DNA of 64,000 nucleotides from Prunella strophiata (lineage: Eukaryota > Chordata > Aves > Passeriformes > Prunellidae). Where the stretch lies: NCBI GenBank assembly GCA_036583965.1, contig JAZBQD010000001.1, positions 22,429,569 through 22,493,568 of the forward strand, read 5' to 3'. Shown here piece after piece: positions 52,633 through 61,799 of the stretch (the first letter of the stretch is position 1; every line of letters starts with the position of its first letter). Below the pieces are notes generated by a model. The model saw only the letters and a program-made list of their open reading frames with translations. It was not told the DNA's origin and did no database searches. A program made the position numbers and the translations under genes.

Positions 52633-53161
52633 TGTCACAGCATATGTGGCAGTTGAGACAACCATGTAGATAAATACAATCTGTTCTTCACTTGGTAAAT
52701 TACTCCCCATTATGTCCCAAGTGACTCACCTGTACCTTAGGTGTCAAAATCAGTCTGGTCCAGACCAGGCAGCGTCTCCTTGCTCTCTCAATGCTGTGCT
52801 GGGTTCCATCTCTGGCTGTACCTCACCCCACAGCCCAATCCTGAGTCACGTTGAGGTCACCATGTGTCGCAGCACATTTCAGTTGAGTTGACCATGCTGT
52901 ACAAAGTGATACCACACCACTTCAGAAGGCTCCAAGCATCTGCCTTTCTTGTTCTTTAGCCCAACCTTTTATACCCCTCATTGTTCATGCATCACACCTG
53001 TGTGCCCTCTGTTCCCTGTGGGATTGGTCAGTGCCCCTGGGCACTCCATGGCTCATCACCTTCAATGCTGCTCACCTGCTGCTCACAGCTGAACCCACTG
53101 GGGATGAGGCTCGGCCACAGCTCCACTGCCAATTACCACAAACTCTGAGCCTACACCCACA
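52633..53161 (-). mobile_element. solo LTR of an endogenous retrovirus, minus orientation
   Basis: Read on the minus strand it starts TGTGGGTGTAGGCTCAG and ends GCTGTGACA, giving TG...CA termini. About 190 bases in lies a strong TATA box (gggtataaaagg; plus 52965-52974), so U3 is about 53161-52975 and R/U5 follow. The sequence resembles an LTR I associate with passerine genomes. No retroviral coding sequence adjoins it, hence solo LTR. No exact target-site duplication was found (flanks cccagg and agagtt), so one boundary may be shifted. A roughly 40-bp segment occurs twice inside it, 232 bp apart (see findings). Confidence 0.65.
52965..52974 (-). promoter_or_regulatory. LTR TATA box
   Basis: Minus-strand gtataaaagg sits where the U3/R border of the LTR would place a core promoter. 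It is inferred to be a former retroviral promoter; present activity is unknown. Confidence 0.5.
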
Positions 53162-54358
53162 AGAGTTTTAACACACAAAAACATGCACCTATATGTCCAC
53201 CATACCCCTTAAATATCATTCTTCCCTTAATTATCAACTAATTAAGACAGTCTACATTTTTTTCTACCAGAAAAAAGTTTTATAGCCCTGAACTGGAAAC
53301 AAAGGACAACAAAGGGAATGAAAAAAAACAGGGAAACTGAATGAAAAAAGCAACTGGCAGATACAGTAAAATGTTAGTGCAATATTTATCTTAGCTAGTA
53401 TAGGGCTCTATTATGAAAGGCTTTCAAACAAAGACAAGAAAGGTTAGATTGTCATTTGAAAGGAAGTCAGGTACAGAACCTTGACTCTTCTGTTCCATTC
53501 ACCTTTCCAGGTGAATGAAAGAGAGCAAATTTGGTTCAGTATGCATTAAAAACACGGACAGAGTCAAAACTAGACAAGAGGATGCAAGGGGACTTTTTGT
53601 CTGAATGGATAAATCTCTGGGAAGTCATCAAGATTTAGAAACAACTGGAACATGCTAAATAATTGCCTAATGTTATTCTTGGGATAAGGAAGGGGGAAAG
53701 GAGGAGACAGACTCAATTTTAACTACATGAAGTTCAGCATAACAACTGAATGTTTAGAAGATCCAAGGTAACTTCTCAAATACAAGCCAATGACAAAGTA
53801 GTAGTTTATGCACATAAAACTACCTAGGAATAGGATGAAGCAGCAGATGGCTAAAATATCACCTTGAAAACCAATGACAGAATGGGAAGAGTAGAATTGT
53901 CTACTTTCACAAGATTTGTTCATTATGTATAAGATTAGTTCGTTACGTATAATGGGATCATACAGGTCATGTCCAACTTCAATTAGACAGGAAAGGGTAA
54001 TTCAGAAGTCAACAATAATTGCATGGAAGATATAAAGAAAGAGCATTGTGGTCAGGCTGCAAATTGTACACCTTCCTAAAATCTTGGCATGTCAGACTCC
54101 GGAAGCCTAGAGCTGTTTGAGACTTCTGACAGAACCATACAGGCAGTCAATTAAAGGCAGCAAAGCATACCTGTTATTATAAGCTTCTTGGAATTGAAAA
54201 ATAGGGGCAGAATTTTTGCATTCTATCTCCATTTGATAAGGTCTTTTAAACCTGTACTTAAATACTGGTTTTGTGTAAGTGGTTCTCCTGGGCCTTGTAT
54301 AGCACTGCTAATCTTAAAAGGGTAAGAAAGCCTATTTAAACACTCTGGAGTGCATTAG
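53162..54358. other. spacer between two LTRs
   Basis: AT-rich single-copy sequence. It contains an imperfect tandem duplication of a 20-bp unit at 53911-53950 (aagatttgttcattatgtat / aagattagttcgttacgtat). No gene is seen. Confidence 0.5.
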
Positions 54359-55084
54359 TGTTCGAGGTTAGGATTTTCCTTTTGTTTTTCCTTTTTCTCT
54401 CAGGGAATTTTCTCCCATCTGTTGTCTAAGAGACAATAACAACTGGTACTTAAGAGAGAAAAAAGAGGTGGCCAAGGTGGGGCGGAGGGTGCAGCTGCAC
54501 TCCCTTAGCTGAGGGGCTTTCTTTTGGAAGGGCAGAGATAATATGAGATTTTGGCTGGGGGGTGAGGGGCTGAGCTCAGCTCCTCTCTCTCTCACTAGCT
54601 TTTGGGATCAGAGGGGAGACAGGCCGCGGTTGCTGTGGGGAGAATTTGTCACCATTGCACAGTTCCATCTTCTGCTGTCCTCTCCTACCTGAGAGGCCCT
54701 GCTCATAAGAGTGGCCATTGCACTGGGGCCTTATTCACACTAGAAAGGACCCTCATCATCTACTCAGGTGTCTCAGGGGGAAACCCAGGACCTTCAGCCC
54801 GCCTGAGGGAGCCTCAGAAGCCAGGAGGCCGCTGCCCAGCCTCACCATTTTTCTGCCATTGCTCCAGGTTTTTGCTACCCTGTAACCCCACACGCCCGGC
54901 CTGCCACAACACCCCTCAGCTCCTGCTACAGCTGCCAAGTTTCTGATACACTTTGTTTGCTACCCCAGGTGTGCTCACCTCTGCCATTCCAGCTGCTGCT
55001 CCACGGTCCCTGCTTACAGCTCATTTCGCCATCCTGAGGGGCACCAGGACTGACTGACCCAGTGAGTTCATACAGGAAGCCCCT

Positions 55085-55260
55085 GTCCATCCCTGCCGCC
55101 CGCCATCACCGCGTGAGGGGAGCGGGCTGGGCTGGCGCCACAGCGCCCCCTGCAGGCGCGGGCCGCGCCCGGCCGGGAGCCAGCAGCGCCCCTGCTGGCC
55201 GTGCCCGGAACTGCAGGGCAGGGGAGAGCGCCGCGGCGGGGCCGGGTTTGTGCTCTGGTC
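55085..55260. promoter_or_regulatory. CpG-dense block within the LTR, with CTCF-like motifs
   Basis: About 22 CpG dinucleotides occur in 176 bases, against almost none in the flanking kilobases. Two sequences resemble the reverse complement of the CTCF core: agcgccccctgcagg (55142-55156) and agcgcccctgctgg (55185-55198). Because it sits inside an LTR it is more likely the element's regulatory region than a host gene promoter. Confidence 0.4.
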
Positions 55261-55410
55261 GTGCTGCTGCCACTGCTAGGCCTGTTTGCCTGGTTATACA
55301 CACACACCGGTAAAGAGCTGTCATTCCTTTCCCCACAGCTTCGCCTGAAAGCCCCTTCCATTCAAAGTTATGTTAATTCAAAGCTAAGGGGCTGATACTT
55401 TCCATTCCCT

Positions 55411-55960
55411 TTTCCCCTGTACTCAGAGCTGGTGAGACCACATCTTGAGTGCTGTGTCCAGTTCTGGGCCCTCAGTTTAGAAAGGATATTGAGATGCTTG
55501 AACGTGTCCAGAGGAGGGCAACAAGGATGGTGAGGGGCTTGGAACACAAGCCCTGTGAGGAACGTTTGAGGGAGCTGGAGTTGTTTAGCCTGGAGAAGAG
55601 GAGGCTTAGAGGTGACTTTATTGCTCTCTACAACTTCTTGAAGGAGATTGTAGACAGGTGGGGGTCAGTCTCTTCCACTGGGCAGCAAGTGACAGAACCA
55701 GAGAACACAGTCTCAAGCTATGTCAGGGAAGGTGTAGGTTGGATATTAGGAAAAAAATTTTCACCAAAAGAATAATAAAGAACTGGAATGCTCTTCCCAG
55801 AGAGGTGGTAGAATCACCATCTCTGGATGTATTTAAAAAAAGGCTGGACATGGCACTTGGTGCTATAGTCTAGATTCTGAGTTGAGGTGTTAGGACATAG
55901 GTTGGACTCGATGATCTTAGAGGTCTCTTCCAACCTCATTATTCTGTGATTCTGTGATTC
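55411..55960 (+). mobile_element. 5'-truncated CR1 LINE nested in the LTR
   Basis: This is a classic CR1 3' portion. It starts near 'cccctgtactcagagctggtgag' and reads the ORF2 C-terminal region in frame: [16 protein letters not shown], then [19 protein letters not shown] frameshift at about 55660-55775 moves the end to another frame (NWNALPREVVESPSLDVFKK). It closes with the 3' UTR 'tcgatgatcttagaggtctcttccaacct' and terminal attctgtg repeats. It is about 550 bp, so the RT domain and ORF1 are absent and the copy is immobile. It interrupts the LTR between ccattccc and ccaagg, so it inserted after that LTR. Confidence 0.92.
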
Positions 55961-56012
55961 CAAGGAAGGTTCCCTCCTTCCTTGGTAGACACCTGTCTCT
56001 CAAAACAAAACA

Positions 56013-57861
56013 GTTAGCACGACTCAGTAATGAGTCTTTACTGCATTCTTATTTAGAAAGGGAAATTTAAATTAGTTATAACATCTGCTGTCACAAAATC
56101 TATCCAAATAGGAATCTCTACAGTCAAAGCCTGATTTTCACATTTCTGATAAAACTGCTCTACTGGGAGCTCCTGGGATCACTGTTCCAGGACCTAAGGA
56201 GAAGTCAGAGCCCAAAGCATCCATGGTCTGCTCCTTTGCTCCACAGTCTCTATTTCTTAGAAGTAGCCAAGAATTACTCTCTCTCTGCTCTCTCAGGCCT
56301 TCACAGGAGACCTGGCTCACTATGAGAGCAGAAAGCTGATCCAAAAGATGCACTGAGAAGCAGATGTTACCAACACATGGGGAGGGCTCTCAGAGGTGCA
56401 TCTGCTGAGCATCCCTCCAGGCAGATAAATCTGCAGGGAATTAGTCCAGCATTTTGCATGAACATTTGAAAGTAACCTGCCCTTTTTTAATCCATCTGGA
56501 GTATCAACTCAGTGAATAAAAAGAAGAAACTCAGGTCTTGTTCCCAGACGCAAAAGGGTAGGATAAAAATCTAGTCTCAGTAAAGGAGGACAGATGAAAG
56601 AAGAATCAAGTTCTTTCAACACTTTTTTTTTTTTTTTTATCCCCAAGCAGGATCCCCCCAGGATTCTCAGCAGTTACTTTGAAAGTCCAAAACTGTGACA
56701 TGAGACCACCACACTGCTGGGTTTTTTCCCTTCCTTGTGAAGCGTCCAATTGCTACTGAGAGCTACTCCACCAAGAGGAGTACAAAAAAATTCCAGCCTG
56801 GCTCTGCATAGCTCACCCACCTTTTCAGAGCCAGACACAACCTCACTGAGTACAAGGCTAACTATTAATGCAAGTTGAATGGCCTCTAAGTACTGCCCAT
56901 CAGGCAGTCAGACCTGGTACAGACCTGGACAGACTGACAGCCACTCACAAGAACTCCAGCAGAGAATACAAAGGGACAATAGGAGTTACTTATGCAGACA
57001 TGTTACAGAAGCATTTCCTTTCTGTAGATCACTGCTATGAGATAAAACTAAGACCTGCCAGTGGATCACCAACAGTTGTGGCAAATGGAAAATAATAATT
57101 TTTTAAAAAATGAAAAAGAAGAAAAAGGAAGATTAAAAAATATTTTCAAAAAGCAAGAAATGGGAAAACAGGAAAACAAAGTAGGTCTGAAGCCTTACAC
57201 AGCAAAACCAGAAAGGTTTCCTTCAGGCTGCACAAACATCATATCACTGGTAACCAAACCCACCAACCAACCAACATGTTTGTTCCCAATTATGGAGCTA
57301 ATGTCTACTGGTGCTGGCAGGTGACCTGCCAGGATTATATTGCTGGATTATATCCCACTGCTCAGAATTCAATGATGCATAAAGGTCACTAATGGATTTG
57401 CAAGGCTAACTTTCTGAATTGCACTTAGATCACTGAGGGATCTCATTTCCTCAATAAAAAGGGAGATTTTTTTCCAATAATAAGTCACCATTTGGTAAAT
57501 TGATCAGTGTTATTTGGGCATGACCTGGCATGCTTACTGCAGTGGAAAAAAAAAGGGAAAACAAACAAATGAAAAGGAACAACTGCTCTCAAAACTATTA
57601 AAGACTATTAAGAACAAAGCCTGAAAGGTAGATGCTGAGATGAGAGGGAGTTAATGAATTCTTATCTTCTGGCTGCAAGAAGGGAAAAAACAAAGGCAGC
57701 TACAGAAATAGAACAAGAACACAGCAGCTCTCATCTTCCAGAATTACAGGCTAATAGCATGACCACAGCTAGCCAGAGGGTACCATTAAAACTAGCAAGC
57801 TCACACTAAAAAGATTAGTCTCAAATTTACTCTCCAGTCTTTTTAATATCTTCTAGAAGTT
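56013..57861. other. single-copy non-coding stretch
   Basis: It contains a 16-base T run (56623-56638) and AT-rich sequence. No gene or further repeat is recognised. Confidence 0.5.
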
Positions 57862-57938
57862 GTTTTGGGTTTGGGTTTTTTGGGGTGCTTTTTTTTGGGG
57901 GTTTTTTGGGGGGTTTTTTGTTTGTTTTTTTTTTTTTA
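57862..57938 (+). repeat. G/T low-complexity tract with G-quadruplex potential
   Basis: The plus strand alternates T runs with five G runs (ggg, ggg, gggg, ggggg, gggggg) separated by 3-10 bases and ends in a long T run. The complementary strand is C/A-rich. It is not the vertebrate telomere repeat. Overlapping Phe/Gly-rich open frames are composition artefacts. Confidence 0.85.
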
Positions 57939-58225
57939 ATTCTGAATTGCAGGGGGCTTTTACAGAATTCTGGTACTGTAAGATGCAGTGCAGCCTGTTC
58001 CCCAACCAGCTGGAGTGCACAGTGGATTTTGCACTGTGCTAAACCCTCTCCCATCGTTTACTTTGGGAATTCTGCATACAAGCAGCATCCTGTTTAGGGA
58101 TTCCCTTGTGATGAAGCAGCAGTAGAAGCACATCAGTAGCACATCACTATTTGAACAGAGCTGTTGCTCCTACCTAGGTCCCCTGATAAGAGGAAAACCT
58201 GTCTAAAGAACAGCAAGCCCCACAC

Positions 58226-58596
58226 TAAGCCTGCAGAAGAGGAGGTTCTGGGGTGACATAACTGCAGCCTTCCAGTAGCAAAGAGGCTCCAAGAGAGCTG
58301 GAGAGGAACTGTTCACAAAGATAGGGACTGACAGAACAAGGGGGAATGGCTTTAAACTGAAAGAGACTAAGTTTAAATTGGATATTAGGATGAAATTCTT
58401 CCCTCTGAGGGTGGTGAGGCCCTGGCACAGGTTGCACAGAGGAGCTGTGGCTGCCCCATCCCTGCAAGTGTGTAAGGCCAGTTGGTCAGGGCTTGGAGCA
58501 ACCTGGGATAGTAGAAGGTGTCCCTGACTATGGCAGAGGCTGGGACAAGATGGTCTCTAAGGTCCTTTCCAACCCAAACCATTCTGTGATTTTATG
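58226..58596 (+). mobile_element. CR1 LINE 3'-end copy
   Basis: CR1 3' text runs continuously: 'ctgcagaagaggaggttctgggg', 'ctgcagccttccagta', 'gagaggaactgttcacaaag', 'gggaatggctttaaactgaaagag', 'ggtggtgaggccctggcacaggttgc', 'gctgtggctgccccatccctg', 'ggtcctttccaacccaaaccattctgtgatttta'. It is about 370 bp, 5'-truncated and in plus orientation. Its sequence variant differs from the copy at 55411 (accattctgtg versus cctcattattctgtg ending), indicating a different CR1 subfamily. Only ORF2 tail and 3' UTR remain, with no intact frame. Confidence 0.92.
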
Positions 58597-59987
58597 TTTT
58601 TGTGCATTAAATTCACCCAAGAATTGCCTATACAATTATTGTGATATTTGACAGAGGGTTCAACAGTTTTATTTCAGTTACCACTGGAAACTCAACTATC
58701 AAAGTTTGCCTTCAAGTGGTAAATGACTTTAAAAGTATACCCTTCTCAAAAATACTTCTCTCTGGAAAAATATATATGCAACAATCATTAGTGTTGACTT
58801 CAAACCTACAGACAAAGGTCAACAGATTTCATACTGTGAACATTTACTTCCACTCACGTTGAGATGAGATGCCTCACACCGTTGAAACAATGAATGCTTA
58901 TGACCTAAGTCATCCCTGCCCTTCTTTTAGGAGAAGGAAGTCCCTTTGTTGTGACCCACCTGAATGCTTTTTCTGTGAAAAGATACAGCACTTCCACCAC
59001 TTAATTCTTTCTGCTTATTTACATCCCGATCAGAGAAACAAGATGGAAAATACTTATTAAATCACAGATGGGGAACACAATAACAGACTGGAACTGTGAA
59101 CCTATTCCCAAATAGAGTTGTTTTGCTTGTGAAAAAGAATCTATTCAGTGCTCCTCAGGAATAAAGTTTAGTCTAGCTTTTTATCATTTGCAGCTTTGCC
59201 ACTTGCCATTTCTCTGTCTCCTAGGCTTTTCCCTTATCTCACACTGAATGGTTGTATCTGCCCCTTGTTTTCTCAGCAAGGACTGTGCATACACAGAAAT
59301 CACTCCAGCAGCTTCAGAACCACCCCGAATTCATTTTACTCAGGAAAGATCCTACTAAATCATCTGTACTGAAAGGTATATTTTGGCCTAGCATTTCATT
59401 TGGCTCCAAGAATTCCTGGATGCCTGCTCCAACTGTTTCAAGAGCCCAGATTCTCTGGGGAACACTGGACCTTAGATCCTAGATACCAGTGTCCAGGACA
59501 TCACCTTCTTCTCCACCTGGAACCCCTTGGTGCTGCTGCTCCACCCTGGCATGCTGAGTTCTCCCACAAGGTTAAAAAGCTAAGCAAACACCTTTCTGGA
59601 ACCAGTACTGGCTTTGAACTAGCACACAATCTAAAGTAAGTATTTCTTGTTATCATAGCATAGGCCAAAGAGATTTCCTGCATTAGATTGTTTTCAAAAA
59701 ACATAGGAAGTTTTGTATCAGATACTGTTTTCTCTCCCTCTTTTAAAAAAATAGGATCTGCAGTTGTAGCATACAGTAAATGTTAAGTTCTGTTTGCTTC
59801 TAAGCCTACAGTAGCAACATCTTCAGCCAGAGCAGTGCTTGTCACCACCCTGAGCACGTCAAACAAGCTGAGCTCCCTTTGGAGAAGTGTTCCTGTGGGG
59901 ACACAGTGAATGAGACAGGCTGATCACCAAACAACATGAGAAAGCAAACACTCCTAGAAAGAATATAACCTACAGAAACCTAGGGGT
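58597..59987. other. single-copy non-coding stretch
   Basis: Nothing recognised beyond short open frames. Confidence 0.5.
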
Positions 59988-60060
59988 GTGATCTCTCTGC
60001 TAGAGATCACACTGCTAGATCTCTCAAGATCTGCTAGAACTGCTAGATCTCTCTAGAGTC
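59988..60060. repeat. cluster of AGATCTC / CTAGA inverted and direct repeats
   Basis: It begins with a perfect hairpin, gtgatctct-ctgct-agagatcac (59988-60010), and continues with repeated ctgctaga, agatctctc and aagatctgctaga units. It is probably local slippage and templated duplication. No known element. Confidence 0.75.
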
Positions 60061-60902
60061 ATTATACCAGCTGACACTTCTGTACCAAAAAAATCCTTCT
60101 AAGGGGTTCAAAGCACTTCAATGAATTTTACAACAACCAAGAGTGAACTCACACCTGTGCAAACTACTTTCCTAACTCCAGCTCTGCTCTGCCCACTCTG
60201 CTTACTCTGTGTATCTGGTGTGCAGCCAGCTCCAGCAGAGAATATGCCAGTACTGAGTCAGCTTGGCCACATCTTTTAAGTCCCACACACAATTTATACT
60301 TCATAACTAAGTGCTCTATTTCTCCTTTGCCTTCAGGTACTCAGCTCATAACTACAGTTTCCTTACACCTTGTTAATTAGGTAGCTTAACCTCACATAAG
60401 GATATTGATGGGAGTCTAGCAGACTAAAATTAGTTGGTACAAACACAGACCTATTGTTCAGCAGGTGGTAACAAACAATTTTTCTGCAACTGTGGAGGCA
60501 CAGGCACTTGCAGCATCATGTCAGACAGTCTGTTCACATAAAACATGATGGGGGAAAAAAGTGAAATCTAGACTCAAATCTCCTGCAGATTCCAGAGATG
60601 TGACAGCTCTTTTCCACTGAGCTAAGACACCTGCTCCAATTCTCTGCATTCCTGCCATCCTAATAAATAACACTTTAAAACAGAAATCCAAGGCTGATGG
60701 AAATACAACAAATCAGTTCCTAGAAGGACACTGAAATGTTTAAAGCATGAAATCCAATCTCTGCTTTTTAGGAACAGTCATGAAAAAAGGATGTTTATTG
60801 CTAACTAGCCATTACCCAGTAGGAGATGCAAAGTCAAGTGATTGCTCCAAGTCACATGTATGAGTTTTGCTCTCCCACATCCTAGGCACATAATGATAAA
60901 TT

Positions 60903-60954
60903 AAAAAAAAAAAAAAAAAAAACAAAAAAAAAAAAACAAAAACCAAAAAAAAAA
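60903..60954. repeat. A-rich low-complexity tract
   Basis: Long A runs are broken by single c and cc, very similar in build to the tract at 44946-45000. No retroposon body is recognised upstream. Confidence 0.9.
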
Positions 60955-61766
60955 CCTTTCCTGATTAGCTCTACCCAGCAGACTACTCAGGACTCAGGAC
61001 AGAATACAAGTCTCTGTGCATGTGTCCAGGAATAATCCAGAATTTTATATTGTATTCCACAGTTACTGTGCCCAAAAATTGCTCCTGCCACTTTCAGACC
61101 CTGCTGGAGGGACCTTGTGTGGGGGGATGCTACCATGGGCATTTTTAAAATCACTCTGCCCAGAGAGTTTTCTGCTTTTCACCATGTGGTGTTTGCTTCA
61201 CGGGCTGTTTGGTCTTTGCTCAGGCAAAGGTTCTTCTTTTCTTCCCTTTTTGAGTCCTTTTTCATTTTTGGGGCTTTTCCCTTGCTTTGGAGTGGCTGCA
61301 GTCAGCAGGTTTGAGCTGCCCTGGGTGCCTGCAGGTCGCTGCTGGCAGCCCTGCTCCAGTGAGCCAGCCTTGATCAAGAGCTCTCTCTCTTTGGTGGCAG
61401 CTTTGGGTTTGCACCTGTAGCCATTCATAGAAACTCCATTTCATAACTAGAAACTGTTTTGAAGTGAAATTTGCAAACATTGCTGGCAGCAATAAAAAGC
61501 AAGGTCCTGGGGAAAGGACACCCTGTGCCAGTGCCAACAGACCAGTCCCGTCCCCGTCCCATGGCATTGAAATTTAGCACTTATTTATCTTTTCCCCCCT
61601 GCCTGTTGGTGTTCTGTTTGTTAATGAACTGTCAGCTTTTTCACTTAAATTTACTTGTTTCTCATTCCTTATTAGCTGGGATTAGTTGGAATCAAGGGGG
61701 AGGTTACCCATTTCAGAGTGCCCACCTCTTTAAGTTGTCTCAAACCAAGACATGCAAACTCTCTTG

Positions 61767-61799
61767 CTTTCCATTTTTCCATTTCCATTTCCATATTCC
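61767..61799. repeat. (CCATTT)n imperfect microsatellite
   Basis: Four to five imperfect ccattt/tttcca units (ccatttttccatttccat and so on). Confidence 0.85.

Larger units (their letters stand above)
54359..56012 (+). mobile_element. long GC-rich solo LTR, split by a CR1 insertion
   Basis: It starts TGTTCGAGGTTAGG and ends CTCAAAACAAAACA, again TG...CA. It is flanked by attag at 54354-54358 and gttag at 56013-56017, a one-mismatch 5-bp target duplication. Without the inserted CR1 (55411-55960) it is about 1.1 kb. Internal landmarks include a pyrimidine-rich start, 'gtggccaaggtggggcgg', a CpG-dense block (55085-55260), 'acacacaccggtaaagag', and a 3' part with 'ctccttccttggtagacacctgtct'. I recall this LTR as a common passerine type. 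No internal retroviral genes are present. The two halves on either side of the CR1 read as one continuous element. Confidence 0.75.

Noticed and set aside
55062..55395. CpG-rich block as a host gene promoter with Ala/Arg/Pro-rich frames
   Set aside because: The block lies inside a recognisable LTR and the frames are GC-composition artefacts.
55449..55873. Protein-coding gene from the two overlapping frames
   Set aside because: The frames are the frameshifted CR1 ORF2 C-terminus, not a host gene.
57862..57938. Interstitial telomeric repeat
   Set aside because: The units are irregular TTTGGG-like and T-run/G-run mixtures. TTAGGG arrays are absent.
57827..58097. Phe/Gly-rich frames over the G/T tract
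   Set aside because: Composition artefact of the simple repeat.
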